Positions 21,780 to 34,060 of a stretch of DNA of 64,000 bases are shown here, in pieces. Under the pieces are notes generated by a model. It made no database searches and was not told where the DNA came from. It saw only the letters and a program-made list of their open reading frames with translations. The DNA comes from Micropterus salmoides (lineage: Eukaryota > Chordata > Actinopteri > Centrarchiformes > Centrarchidae). The stretch covers positions 18,567,379-18,631,378 of the forward strand of contig NW_024041262.1 of assembly GCF_014851395.1 (NCBI RefSeq), read 5' to 3'. Numbering within the stretch: position 1 is the stretch's first letter; each line of letters opens with the position of its first letter. A program made the position numbers and the translations under genes.

Positions 21780-21863
21780 GAGCTGGGCGATATGGCCAAA
21801 AATGTTATCACAATCAAAAAATTCTCATCATTTGATATTGATAATTAGCACGATAAATGTCCA
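21780..21863 (+). mobile_element. hAT-like MITE (GGGCGATATGGCC type), left piece split by a LINE
   Basis: AGCTGGGCGATATGGCCAAAAATG through GATAAATGTC matches 29795-29880. The rest of the same element resumes at 23287-23640. The piece is therefore the left part of one element interrupted by the LINE. Confidence 0.75.
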
Positions 21864-23286
21864 ATAAATCCCGGACATCCTCAGCACCAAACTCACCCAT
21901 CTCACTGTGCCAGCCTCCACCTGCCAGTGGATCACAAACTTCCTGGCTGACAGGAGTCAGCAGGTGAGACTGGGGAACATCACATCCAGCACTCGGACTA
22001 TTAGCACTGGCGCCCCCCAGGGGTGTGTGCTCTCCCCACTGCTCTTCTCCCTCTACACCAACGACTGCACCTCAGGGGACCCATCTGTCAAACTCCTGAA
22101 GTTCGCTGATGACACAACGGTCATCGGCCTCATCCGGGGCGGTGATGAGTTGGCCTACAGACGGGAGGTTGATCAGCTGGCTCTCTGGTGCGGTCAGAAC
22201 AACCTGGAGCTTAACACGCTCAAAACTGTGGAGATGACCGTGGACTTCAGGAGGAGCCCCCCCACTCTGCCCCCATCACCGTACTCAACAGCCCTGTGTC
22301 TGCTGTGGAATCCTTCAGGTTTCTGGGATCCACTATTTCCCAGGACCTGAAGTGGGAGCCCAACACTGACACGATCATCAAGAAGGCCCAGCAGAGGACA
22401 GACTTCCTGCGCCAGCTCAGGAAGCTCAACCTTTACACAGCCATCATCCTGTCTGTTCTCTGCACCTCCATCACTTTCTGGTTTGGATCTGCCACCAAAA
22501 AGGACAGACTAAAACGGACAGTCAGGAGTGCAGAAAAGATCATCGGTGCAAACCTGCCCTCCATTCAGGACTTATACATTTCCAGAGTCATGAAACGGGC
22601 AGGAAACATCACTGCAGATCCATCTCAACCCGGACACAATCTGTTCCAGCTTCTCCCCTCTGGTAGGCGCTGCAGAGCACTGTACGCCAAAACCAACAGA
22701 CTTAGGAACAGTTTCTTCCCACAAGCCATCACTCTGATGAACAGCTGATTTCTGACTCAGGTGTCAGGAACAATTCTTGTGCAATAACCCAGTAACTCTG
22801 GCTCTAATCAGCCACCTGTTTACTGGTTACCACTTATTCACCATTCTCTATTACTGATCTATTCTACTATATCAGTGCTGTTCTGTTATATTGTCATATA
22901 GTAGATACTGTATACCAAATCCTCAAGTCATTACTCCTGCACAAAATACTTATACTTATTTATTCCAGCATCCTTTGCACTATGCTTCATTGCACTGTGT
23001 ACATGTGTACCTGCATGCATGTATGTGTACCTGTATATCACATCCACCTCTGACATGTACATACTCCTGCATCCTTTGCACTCTGCTCACTGTCAATATG
23101 TCTATATTGTTTTTGTTCATAGTGTGTATATTTGTGTTATCTACACTGAAGTCTGTGTCTGATTTTATTTTATTTTTAGTGTTGTGATTTTGTATTTTTG
23201 CATGAGCACATCGTGAGCAATGTACAATCCAGAGTCAAATTCCTCGTATGTGTAAACATACCTGGCAATAAAGCTGATTCTGATTC
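21864..23286 (+). mobile_element. 5'-truncated Rex1/L2-like LINE with reverse-transcriptase fragment
   Basis: The first reading frame (21907-22310) has the RT motifs TGAPQGCVLSPLLFSLYTND and LLKFADDTTVIGL, the catalytic FADD box. After a frameshift near 22300 it continues as FRFLGSTISQDLKWEPNTD, then LRQLRKLNLYTAIILS and FWFGSATKKD..RTVRSAEKIIGANLPSI, stopping at 22748. The 3' UTR ends AATAAAGCTGATTCTGATTCT, the tail typical of Rex1/L2-type fish LINEs. The endonuclease and the early RT are missing. The frameshift makes it inactive. The insertion disrupted a DNA transposon at 21863/23287. Confidence 0.85.
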
Positions 23287-23640
23287 TAAATATTTCTTTT
23301 AAGTTTAAAGGCAGATTTTTGCTCTTGAGTGAAAGTTGAAGAAACCAGTTTAACTGTAGTTTTAAACTGTCCTTTATGGTAAGAACATGACAAAATACTT
23401 GATGCCAAACAGTGGATCACTTAACAAATCTGAGGTAGAACATTCAAAACAACTATTATAAAATCGTTATTCAACAAATATGCATGAGTAAAATAAAGTA
23501 ATATCTTGTTTCAGTCCCCTTTCCTCCACAAAATAAAATTCTTGAAAGAAAAATTAGATGCTATAACATTTATTATATTGTTAATGAGGAAAGTAATATT
23601 GTGCTATTGATCATTTTTGTTTTATGGCCTAGCCCTACTG
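23287..23640 (+). mobile_element. hAT-like MITE, right piece after the LINE
   Basis: It matches 29880-30241: CAGATTTTTGCTC..GAGTGAA, AACAGTGGATCACTT, AATCTGAGGTAGAACATTCAAA, and the terminal GGCCTAGCCCTACT. Together with 21780-21863 it reconstitutes the order of the undisturbed copy. Confidence 0.75.
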
Positions 23641-24480
23641 TAAGTGAGCAGGAAGTTTTCCCCCCCTTAAAGCTGAATGCTTCTAGTTTTGGCTGTGTGT
23701 ATCCATCGCATGCATTATTCCTTACTAAGAACTTGCAGTTGAACTAACAGTGACATGACCCTAACAGCCAGGTGTGGGCATATCCTATTCAAAATCTGCA
23801 GGCCAAAATGTGTTAATGGGAACACACAGTAAATGTAATTTAACAGTAATTTTAGGTTAACACAGTTAACAGTGTAAGGCTTGAGTATAATGCTCTGTTA
23901 ATACCTGTTGTTGTCATGCCTTCTCTTTGTAAAAAATTTTCTTCTTCTTTTTATATTGAACATTTTGTTTTTGTTGTTTCTTTGAATACTTGAAATAAAC
24001 TACTCCTGCTATCAAACTTGAATGTATTAAGATAAAAGAAGGTAAAAGAAAATCTAGTAAATTAACAAAAGATATGAAAAGAAAGAACAAATCACAAGCA
24101 CAATCAGGGTAAATACATAATAAATGTATGTTTTAAGAGGAGTTTTTCAAGATGCTGTGTATTAGTAATTGGAGATACTGTATATTGAATATTAGTCATG
24201 CAGGTTTATTTATTTCAATTTGCATTAGATGTCAAAAGCGCAACAGCTACTCCTCCTGGAGTTGGCAAAAAATAACAACAACAAAACAGCAGTTACATGC
24301 AAATATATGCAAACACATGGACTACAGCAATACACATACAGTACACAGATGAAATAAAACAGAGTACAGTACTAGTTGGAACATTTTAGTTACATAATCA
24401 AGATTACTGCAGCATACACATTACAATAAATTGGCAAGATGCTGCTTAGATTAGTATAGAAATGTACTTGACAATAAATA
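23641..24480. other. Intergenic, AT-rich
   Basis: No gene or clearly bounded repeat is seen. Confidence 0.4.
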
Positions 24481-24483
24481 TCG

Positions 24484-24725
24484 AAATCAGAATCAGCTTT
24501 ATTGCCAGGTATGTGTACACATTCGAGGAATTTGACTTAGGATTGTACATTGCTCATGATGTGTTTACTCATACAAAAATACCATAACACAATAATAAAA
24601 TAATAATAAAATAAAATCAGACACAAACTACAGTATAGACAACACTAATATACACACTATGAACAAAACAATATAGACATATTGACAAATAGTGCAGTGA
24701 TCAGAGTGCAAAGGATGCAAGAGTA
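24484..24725 (-). mobile_element. LINE 3' tail, inverted copy
   Basis: Reverse-complemented, this matches the last 240 bases of the LINE at 23050-23286, including GCAATAAAGCTGATTCTGATT at 24484-24505. It is a severely 5'-truncated insertion of the same family in the opposite orientation, 1.2 kb away. Confidence 0.85.
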
Positions 24726-25286
24726 AGAGTAAACTATATATATATACAGTACAAACAGGTTTTTCTAGAGATGTAATAATATAGGGATGCAAGGTATCTT
24801 ATTACTACAAAGATTAACACAGAGATAAAGAACCTTGTAAATATAGGCTATAGACAGATGACGTACACAGGTGAAATATTTTCCCCTCAAACTCACACAG
24901 TATGGGCTTCTTAATGTTACAGTAAAACTCACTGATGAGCAAAACAACCATAACACCTCTGTTTTATTCTTATAGGAGCTGGTGATGTAAATGTAGCCTA
25001 CTCAGGAGAAATATATAGAGACCCTAATATTTTAAGATAAGATACCAGCAACTGGTAATGTCTTTATAACATTTGTTCTGTACCTGCAGATTCTCTTCTT
25101 CTGTATTTGTGTAGGCCTATGTGTGTGTGTGTAGACAGTCTGTGACCATGCATAAGGATTGACTGGCTGTATTGGCTTTCTGAGCCATGGCGCACACACA
25201 CAAACAGGCATGCACACCCACGAACGCACTCTCTGTGCCTGCGGGTGAATTCCACCCCCTCTTCGTCTCTTGCGACCAAAAAACAC

Positions 25287-25290
<4 letters not shown>
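24726..25290. other. Distal upstream region of prkce
   Basis: AT-rich sequence giving way to mixed sequence near 25100. No separate gene is seen. Confidence 0.4.

Positions 25291-25291
<1 letters not shown>

Positions 25292-25355
<64 letters not shown>
25292..25355 (+). repeat. Compound (CA)n-(CT)n microsatellite at the edge of the prkce CpG island
   Basis: About 15 CA units (25292-25322) are followed directly by about 16 CT units (25323-25355), just before the GC-rich leader. Such polymorphic promoter-proximal tracts can affect DNA structure and GAGA-factor-like binding. The Thr-His and Ser-Leu frames here are artefacts. Confidence 0.95.
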
Positions 25356-25359
<4 letters not shown>

Positions 25360-25360
<1 letters not shown>

Positions 25361-26205
25361 TCTCTCATCCGGCGCAAGAGCCCGGCAGCCCGGGTGACGC
25401 GTTTTGCGCATTTCCTGCAGCTCGCGCTCACTCGCGGATTCAGGAGAGAGGGGACGGGAAACGGGGGTCGCGCGCAAGCACCGAAAGAGAAAAAACACCA
25501 ACGGAGCGGAGCACCGTGATGTATTTGGGGAGCTCGTGAGAAAAAAGACTGCACTGAGGGGTGCAAAACAGGCATTTGCTTTCCGAGAATACGCGCAAAT
25601 ATCGCGGTACCGTGAGGTCGAAGCAAGGAGATTATCCCAGAGAAGAGCGAGCGAGCGGCTGGAAACGGAGCACCAATCCCGGATGGCTAGGCGCGGCTGC
25701 TCGCGCTCTCTCCCACCCTGAGCCGGGAGAGACACACAAGGACCGTGGGGAAGCTCTGGGGCTTAACGTGAACCTAACCGGAGCCTGTTAACCCGTCATC
25801 CTCCTCACGGCCGTTATATCGCCTGTTTCCGCCGAAACGGGAATCTTGTCTGGCGCACGGGACCGATCATAAACAAACAAGGCAGCCGCTCGGGAAGGGA
25901 GAGTGTTCAGTCAGCGACCTCTGAAGGGTGTGAGTCTGCGTTGTTACTGCGTTTTTCAGCCCATTAGGGATTCATCAGCAGTACTATTAGCGTGTGTGTC
26001 TGTGTGTGCGTGGATAATACAGTGTTGAGATATGGCTGTATTAGACTGAGAGTCCTAAGGAGCCAGCGGCATTATGGGATGTAGCAGGACTGTGCAGTGA
26101 CCCCGCTCATTGAAAGGAAACAGTCTGTGTACAGGAGCAGGAACAGGCAGACTAGCCTAAACACACACTCATCCTTGTATCCACACAAAACACATCCCAG
26201 GAGCC
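25360..26205 (+). promoter_or_regulatory. CpG-rich promoter and 5' leader of prkce
   Basis: CpG density rises sharply at 25370-25900 (for example TTCCGAGAATACGCGC, AGCGAGCGAGCGGC, CTCACGGCCGTTATATCGCC), unlike the flanks. This marks a CpG-island promoter without an obvious TATA box. Several ATGs precede the prkce start, including a five-codon uORF at 26032-26049 (M-A-V-L-D-stop), so reinitiation or leaky scanning may tune translation. The long antisense open frame across this block comes from GC-rich composition. The transcription start cannot be fixed from sequence. Confidence 0.6.
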
Positions 26206-26550
26206 ATGCCTGTGTTCAGTGGCCTGTTGAAGGTGCGAGTGTGTGAGGCAGTGGACCTGAAGCCCACCCCATGGGCCCTGCGTCACGCTGTGGGGAAGAG
26301 TGGCTCCTTCCTGCTGGACCCTTATCTGGCCCTAAATCTGGACCAGACCCGGCTTGGCCAGACGGCCACCAGGACCAAGACGAACAGCCCCGCCTGGCAC
26401 CAGGAGTTCTGCACGGAGGTCCGTGAGGGACGGAGCCTGGAGCTGTCCGTTTTCCACGATGCGCCCATCGGATATGATGACTTTGTGGCCAACTGCACCA
26501 TCCAGCTGGAGGACCTACTGCAGAACGGAACCAGGCACTATGAAGACTGG
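26206..26550 (+). CDS. prkce: prkce exon 1: C2 domain
   Basis: Residues 1-115. The start is ATG in the context GAGCCATGC, aligned with the known PKC epsilon start (FNGLLKIKICEAV in mammals, FSGLLKVRVCEAVDLKP here). The calcium-binding aspartates of classical C2 domains are not conserved, as expected for a novel PKC. The segment around residues 86-94 (HDAPIGYDD) contains the RACK-like region described for PKC epsilon. The exon ends TGG|GTATGT in phase 0. Confidence 0.97.
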
Positions 26551-26699
26551 GTATGTGTTTGATGTGTGACTGTTTCAGTCAATTACCCACAGAGCATTGG
26601 GGCAGAAGTCCTCAGTCCTGAAAGCCACAGGTTTCTTACATGTGCTCGTGCAGGTGAGCTTAATTTTGAAAACTAACCCCAGGCACTAAGACAAATAAC

Positions 26700-29600
26700 C
26701 CCCCCCCCCCCATAGTTTCAGAAACACAGCCTCTGCAACAACTCTACTGTGGAATTGTATGCACATTATATTTAAATTTAACTGTACTTGTGCTTTCTTA
26801 AAGGCGTTGGGCTGAAAATGCCCAGTGTACATGGGTGGAATGGGTCAATTGTGTGTTTCTAGCCACAATATACATCATCAAAATGTATGCATAGCTCAGT
26901 CCGTAGGGACTTGGCTTGGGAACCGGAGGGTGGTAGCTGTAGAGGGGCCTGTTCACTTCCTAGGCACTGCTGATGTTGCCCCTACAGCAATGTGTGTAAA
27001 ATAACAACAGAGTGAAAAAATTAAATTTTTCCAGGAGGGATTAATAAAGTATGCATCAATCAAAAAGACAAATTTGTTAATTTGCTTCCTCAGGAAAGTC
27101 ATACATTTACACACATTCCTTCCTGAGTGCTTCCCAGCACATCTACCTGCATGGCACCTTTGGGGAGCTCAGGGCCTTACTCAAGAGAGGGAGTGCTCTG
27201 ATCTGACTTCTTCTCTTCTGGTACAGATTCTCATCCCTCAACTCAGGGCACTTACTGATACTTAGTCTGATATTATTGCTCACCTTTCCCCTAATTTAAA
27301 ATCTGTGCAACAGCACCTTCTTCACTACAATGAGTGCAACTTGAAACAGAAAATGAACAGAAAGCGAATTGTATAATGGCATTAATGAATGAAGAAACTG
27401 TAAACTTCTGGCTGATACCCAGTCCACTTAATAAGGTCAGTATCGGGGCAGATAACAATCTGGTGTATCCCTCCTCATTGGCACCTGTGTAGTTGTTTAT
27501 AGCGTTCAGCCGTCCATTCACAAACATGCTCACCTTATCTTTAATCTAAAAGATATTCTCTTCAGACGTCAAACCTTTGCACAAACCCATGCATCTTGTA
27601 TGCGTCAGATGTCTCTTCACTACTGATGAATCTAGGAGTAACAAAAGTGTAGGCTGCTTTAAGTCCCTACTGTCATCATCATCATCATCATCACCACCAC
27701 CACCACTTTCTTTCACTTTCTTTGGCAGTGCAGCAGCATGTTAGTGAACTTTGAATTTAATTGCACACATCTGTTGTCAAGCTGTATGTGTATCTCCGCG
27801 CTGAGACGTCATGTAGTGCTTTTTTTTGCAGATTTCTCTCCTTTATCTCTGACAAGGGAGCTGTTTAGACTTGCATTAAATCTGGTTTGGGCATCTTAGG
27901 TCCAGCCTGTATTCATCCTTTCTCAATTCCTTGCATTCCTGCTGTCTCTTTGGACCGGAAGAAATTTGAGGTGCCCTTGTCTTTTCCCCTGTTGACTTAT
28001 GTTTATAAAGCAAACACAACAATGCAGTGTTTCAGTGTCTTACAACACGTTTCTTCTCAGTGTATGTTGAGAGATACACATACTGTAACATGCTGTAAGA
28101 CTCAAGTTCCTTTCATTTGTTACGGTTTCTTGTCATGTAATCTCTTTTGAGTTGGGCATGTGATGTTGGATGACCACATGTGGATCTGTACGTAAGGGCA
28201 TAAAGACACATTTGTTCTAGGTCTGCAAGTTTTGTCTCCAGTTTTAACACGTGATCTCGTTCCACATTTACGCTTTGTTTTATGTCGTCTCACTTTATGT
28301 TTCATGAAAGGCTGATGAAGGTGATGTCAGGATAGGCATTCTAGGACCTGAGGACACACAGTTTAAATAACAGCATGTGCCATTTTGCTTTTAGCCAATT
28401 ACTTACAAATTACACATACTTTACATTACTGCAGACCATTTTCCAAAGCATATTGTGAGTTATTACAATAATTGTGTGCCTTTCTACCTCCGGCAGCCAT
28501 TGATTCCAGTTTATGCAACAAAATTAACATCAGTTGTCAACATCACTGTCAGAGACTTGAAACATTGTTTGAATTGTGACTTTAAACCATTACAGTGGAT
28601 GTTTAGTTGTGACTATTATAGTAATATTACTGTTTATTAAATGGCATTTTTTTGGAGACTCTTTAATGCCATGAGTTTGTAATACAGACCCTGCTCTCAG
28701 CTGGATTAACATATGACCATGACGTAATGTAAAAAAGAGAGGCAACAAAATGTTCATTGTGGTGAATTACCAATCTCAAATTTGAAGAGGATGCTTGTTT
28801 TCATTCTGCAATACTAATAACAAAAATGTTATTGAAGCCATGTTAATGTAGAAAAGTATAGATGATTTGTAGTTGATTGACTAAAACCACTTCAAACCAA
28901 ACAATACTGTTCATTAGGAGGGGTTAATTGATGTATAGTTCTAGTTCTTGTATATACTGTATATACTATATATAAATGTATACTATATCAGGACACACTG
29001 GCATATAAATAGGCACACACACACACCTCGTCCCTCAGCCATCCAGAGTAAGGTCAGAGTATATGGATCAGTCTGTTGATTGACCACATCCCATTGATCA
29101 GCCAGCTGGCTTGTCAATACATCTGCCTCACAGCGACACAGTGGCTCCCACCTCCGCTCTGTCCTCCTCCCTTCATCACTCCATTACTCACGACTTCTGC
29201 CTCCCGTGTCTCCCACATCCACCCCTCTCCAATAGCGTTTCCCCTCTCATCTTCCTCACATCCACCCCCCCCTCCTCCATTCATTTACCCATCATCTCCC
29301 TCTTCCTGCCTTGCTTGTGTACAGTTCACTCCACTTTCATCTACTGATACATTTACTTTCGCTCACTATTCAGTCTCCAGTAGGGAGGGAAGGATGTGAA
29401 GGTCAGACTCAACAGGGAGACTGTGTGAAGTATAATGTAGTAGTTAATTGGTTGTTCTCTTAAACGTTTTACTCATTTGTGTCATATACTAGTTTCCCAC
29501 AGCACACTGTTTGTTTCAAAATAAAATCATTTGAGGATAAAAAGTGACCATTGCCCCTAAGAAATTATTGCTGGCATCAAACACTTTCAACTTTTTACCA

Positions 29601-29785
29601 ACCAGTGTCCCCTTTGCAGGATGGTAGCACTATGTGGAACATTCACATACTGCTAATACTGTAACAGGTTGCATTAATATTAACATGTTACATATGTATT
29701 GACCAATCAGACCCTTGTATTTTCAACCATTGTGCTATGTTGTAGAAATGATCATCAATATAATAACTGTATAATAGTCATTTAA
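26700..29785. other. Intron 1 stretch, mostly unique, with one tRNA-like repeat
   Basis: A C run lies at 26699-26711 and (ATC)n/(CAC)n tracts at 27672-27706. A degenerate tRNA-derived repeat lies at about 26885-27055. A C/T-rich block (29140-29340) gives spurious open frames. Nothing else is recognised. Confidence 0.4.
26885..27055 (+). repeat. Degenerate tRNA-derived SINE-like repeat
   Basis: GCATAGCTCAGTCCGTAGGGA resembles a tRNA A-box region, followed by TTGGGAACCGGAGGGT and a region with TTCACTTCCTAGGCACTGCTG. The B-box is degraded. It is a SINE relic, not a tRNA gene. Confidence 0.45.
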
Positions 29786-29787
29786 CC

Positions 29788-30241
29788 GTTTAGTAGGGCT
29801 GGGCGGTATGGCCAAAAATGTTATCACAATAAAAACATTTCATACCATTCGATGTCGATAATTATCACGATAAATGTCATATCGTTATTTCTTTCAAACT
29901 TCAAGGCTGATTTTTGCTCCTGAGTGAACTTTGCAAAAACCAGATGATTAATTGTGGTTTTAAACTTTTCTTCATGGTCAAAACGTGACAAACAGTGGAT
30001 CACTTCACAAATCTGAGGTAGAACATTCAAAACAATTATTAAAAAAATCTTTTCTAGTTTTTTCAGTCCCTTTGCCTCAACAAAATAAATATCGTAACAG
30101 AAAAATTAAGTGCTAATTGATTTGTGATTCAAATGAATTAAATCATAAACATTTATTGATATATATTGAACATTTGTTATATTGTTATTGAGGAAAATAT
30201 ATTGCGATAATTATCTTTTCTTTTATTGCCCATCCCTACTG
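29788..30241 (+). mobile_element. hAT-like MITE (GGGCGGTATGGCC type), intact copy
   Basis: The left end AGTAGGGCTGGGCGGTATGG and the right end ATTGCCCATCCCTACT are inverted repeats. About 450 bp in all, with no coding sequence. It is the reference copy for the element split at 21780-21863/23287-23640. A short relative (TTGGGTGATATGACC) lies at 47684-47740. Confidence 0.75.
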
Positions 30242-33200
30242 TTAAGTCCACAAAATGTTACAAAGTAGAGGAAAATTCATCACTATCACGTTTTGGTTGC
30301 TTGTGTCCAATCAACTGTCCAAAACCCAAAGATATTGAATAAAAAGTGATATAAAACAGAGCAAAGCAGCAAATTCTCACATTTGAGAAGCTGGAAAAAG
30401 AGAATGTTTTGGTATTTTTGCCTGATAAATGAGGTTTATTGGACAAAACTTTTTTTGTCAATGAATTCTCTGTGGGTTGAATAACTGATGAATTATCTAC
30501 TTGTTTCAGCTCTGATAATACACTTTATATATGTTTTAGCCATGCTAGCTCTGCCTATTGGTTGATCCATCACCGGCACGGATTATAATAATATTGATGA
30601 TCCCCTAACTTTTCCTCTAGTGCCATTATCAGGACAAATTTTCTATTTGTCCAATTCGTTGGTTTATGTCGAAACAGCATTCCCATCAGTCTCAGCAGTA
30701 CTCTGTGTTTAGTGCTAATGAAAAATGTTAGCATGATAAACTAAGATGGTGAAAAAGGTAAAAAAAAAAAAAAAAATACTAAACACCAGCATGTTAGCAT
30801 TGTCATTGTGAGCAGGCTAGCATTTAGCTCAGTACAGCCTCACAGAGTCACTACTGGCATGGCTTTAGGCTCTTAGTCACACAGAGTTTACAAAGTGCTT
30901 TCCAAAAACCACAAGAATAAAAATAAAACCCTGCTGAACAGCATGACTGAAAGCAGATCAACAATAATAACAGAATCAAAACAACATTCCTCAATATGCC
31001 ATAGCCTCGTACCTAATGGTAAACGTCCTGTCGTTCTGATGAACACTGAAGATTGTGTACCTCAACTCTGTCTTTCACACTTCCTCCGCCCTTCTGCTGC
31101 ATCTCATCATCCCTTTCGTCTCAGCTCTGTTATCCCCATCCTCTCTGCTTCCTGTTCTCTTTTGTCTTCCACCACCTCTCCATGATACATCTCCTGTGGA
31201 TCCGAGCGCTGTGGGCCAGGTTTCTGCTCTGTGCCGCCGGTGAAATATTAACCAAGCTTTGATGCTTATTAATTGTCCCACTCAGTAATTGAGATGCTCT
31301 GTGGAGCCCATCCCCATGGTGACAGCCTCTCACCCACAGAAACACCAGAGAGAGTGAGATGGGTAGGTGATAGTTGGGGGAGATGGGGAGGAGGGAGGAA
31401 GGGTGGAACGGGGGAAGAAGAAAGAAAAACAAAGTAGAACAGTGCCATGGTGCATTTTGAGAAGTCGAAATAATTTAAATTCAAGGCCTTTGAAGGTAGA
31501 CAGACTTAAAAGGGTTCTTTGTGCTGCATGTACATTCTTTAAGGAAAATTCCAGTTTACTCACCAGCATAATTGTAGAGATTGCGTACACAGATACTCAG
31601 TGAGACACAGTACAATAGTGTTTCCTGGGCCCACTATACTCAAGCGTCAGACACGTTTAAACAAATTTTACTTATTAACACAACTTATTTGGAGATAAAA
31701 AGTAAAAATGTCAAGGTCAACGATACACCATGTCAGCTTTAACCCCAAATGTCCATATACAAGGAGACAAAAGGTCAGTTTATTTGTCACAATACAAAAG
31801 GTTATAAAGTGAAATTTAGTTCTGCTACGTAGAAGACAATATACAGTAATATAAAAGCAATCATAAATCATAAAAATGTTAGACAGAAATAAACTATATT
31901 CAATGGCACAGTGCTGAGGATGAATGTGAGTTTTAAAAGTCTGATAGCTTGGGGGAAAAGCTGCTCCATTGCAGTGTACTGCTACTTCTTAGGTCAACGT
32001 TGACACAACATACCTTTTTTTGGTGAACACAGCAATATTTCCCTTTAGCTGCCATATGCTGTAGTTTATGTACACCTTTTCTGTGCAGGTTACCTATGCA
32101 TTGTAACGTAAAGCACATTGAGTTTACTTGGAGTGAAATTTGTTACATAAGTGAAATTGCCTTGCGCCAACCTTAATATAGAGGCTCATACCACTGTAAA
32201 TAAAACCGTGTCTGTGAATTCCTGTGGTAACTATGATATGTGAGTAGCTGAGCAATGCAAAGGATTATTGCAATATCTTTTACTATTCACTTTTAAATAA
32301 GCTGTTTAAATAAATATATATTTGGCTGCTGTCATGTTATGGTAAAGCTATATGTATTCCATGTGGTCACAATGCAGCCAATGAGCTAAATGTGGTATTA
32401 TGACCAAACCTATTAAAAAAGCAAGAAGCAAGAAGGAAATACAATATTGTAATCTTTCTTCAATCATAATTACCAAACATTACAACATTTACAACATTAA
32501 AATATAACATGGCATCATTGGGACAGATCTGTTGTGTTACTGTCTTTGGCTGCACAAAACCAGTTTGTTAGCTTGTTATCAATGGTATCTGATTTTGTGG
32601 TAGCTAACAAGATAAAATCAGTTTGTTAGATTGTTAGCAATGGAATCAGATCATTAACATATTTGTCCGATAACAAATCTGACATGCATTAGCTACTAAG
32701 TAAATCAGAACACTAGTGATAGTTCTGACCAGTAGCCACATTTTAACACACATTAGTTGTTTTACTGCATAAGTTTCAGTGTTTTGGAAGAAAGGGCTTA
32801 AGATGAGGCACTCTGTCACATTAATCAGTCTGGAAATACATGACTTTTAGGCTAACTTAAAATGTTACCAAACAGACAATACACATCTTTTATTATATGC
32901 ATCTTTTTTCCTTGCTGTATTGTTTTAGATTTTGTAAGAGCTAAAAAACAGGATTGTGGCAGACTCTGCTAGATTTTAAGACACAACTGCAACGTGCATG
33001 CTGAATGCTTTAACAAAATATAGTGTTATACAAAATATGTTTGTTAAATTAATGCAGTTATTATCTGTATTTGTAACTTCCATTAGTAACTTTAGAAATA
33101 GGCTGGTTTCGTCCACTATGTTTCTGGTTCTAAAATTAGTTAAAAGGGTGTAAAAAGTCTTCAATTAAGGGTTTTGAAAGTGGCATGCCTTGGAGACAGA

Positions 33201-34060
33201 GAGACAGGGAGAGAAAGCAGAGGAGGTAGAAATTAAGAAAAGGGAGGGAGGTAAAAGAGAAATGAAAATACATAGACAGGAAAGATGAGAATGGTGGAGA
33301 GGAGAGAAAGAGAGTGATGTAGGAGAGAGAGCAGGAGATGAGGTGTAGAAATAAGCTGTGCGTACATGTAAACATATCAGGCTGGAGGTTGAGAGCAGTG
33401 AGTCTCAGTCTGAGACACGATGACCACAGAGTGTAACGTTTCCTCACAAGGACAGGGGCCACGTCAGATGTCAGCCAGCCACTGTTTTACACTTCACATA
33501 AACACACTCACAGTCACGCACACTCACATTCTCATACTTAGAGCAGCCAGGATTAATGACTGAAGGACTGAAGTCAGAGGCCAATCATCGTCCCTTAACA
33601 AAATGATTAAAACAGTATAATTAATTTTTATTTCACACTTTTATAAACAAAACATTTAGCCTTTGTGAGGCAAACATTTGAGCCAAGGGTAAAACATTAT
33701 TTTTTTTAGATGGTTAACCAACTTTCTAGCCTTTTGATGGTCACTTTTTTATTGTGTTGCATATTTTTAGTGATTTGTTAACAAGTGACCGGTACTAACA
33801 GTGTAATGTTTCTATATATTTAGCACAATCTGGTGTATGATATTGGATTTTGTAACCATCACGCTTGCATAGTTCTTTTTACCAAGTATTGGATATTGTA
33901 AAGCGGTGAGAAATTCCCAGCTCTGAATTACAGCTAGGAAGTTGATGTTGACAGTCCGAAAGTTTTTTCCAAATTTGCCTGCTCATAATTATGGGGTGTA
34001 GGAGATGCCCATTTCTGCAATTAAATACCGTGACCGGTATTATGGTCACTAACAGTTACG
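30242..34060. other. Intron 1 stretch with LINE-tail-like and candidate conserved blocks
   Basis: Positions 30242-30510 look like a fragment of the GGGCTGCAACTAA hAT family. An A run lies at 30759-30776. A high-complexity block lies at 31180-31340. Positions 31770-31990 resemble a degenerate LINE 3' region (AAGTCTGATAGCTTGGGGG). Positions 33180-33330 are a long polypurine GA-rich tract. Confidence 0.35.

Noticed and set aside
25064..25735. 223-codon antisense open frame over the prkce leader
   Set aside because: It spans the CA/CT microsatellite and CpG-rich leader, has Arg/Glu and Val-Cys runs from repeats, no domain, and no splice logic. GC-rich sequence lacks stops by chance.
26885..26960. 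Possible tRNA gene
   Set aside because: A-box-like start only. The B-box and acceptor stem are degraded, so it is read as a SINE relic.
29076..29399. Pro/Ser/His-rich frames in intron 1
   Set aside because: C/T-rich low-complexity sequence; no motif or splice support.
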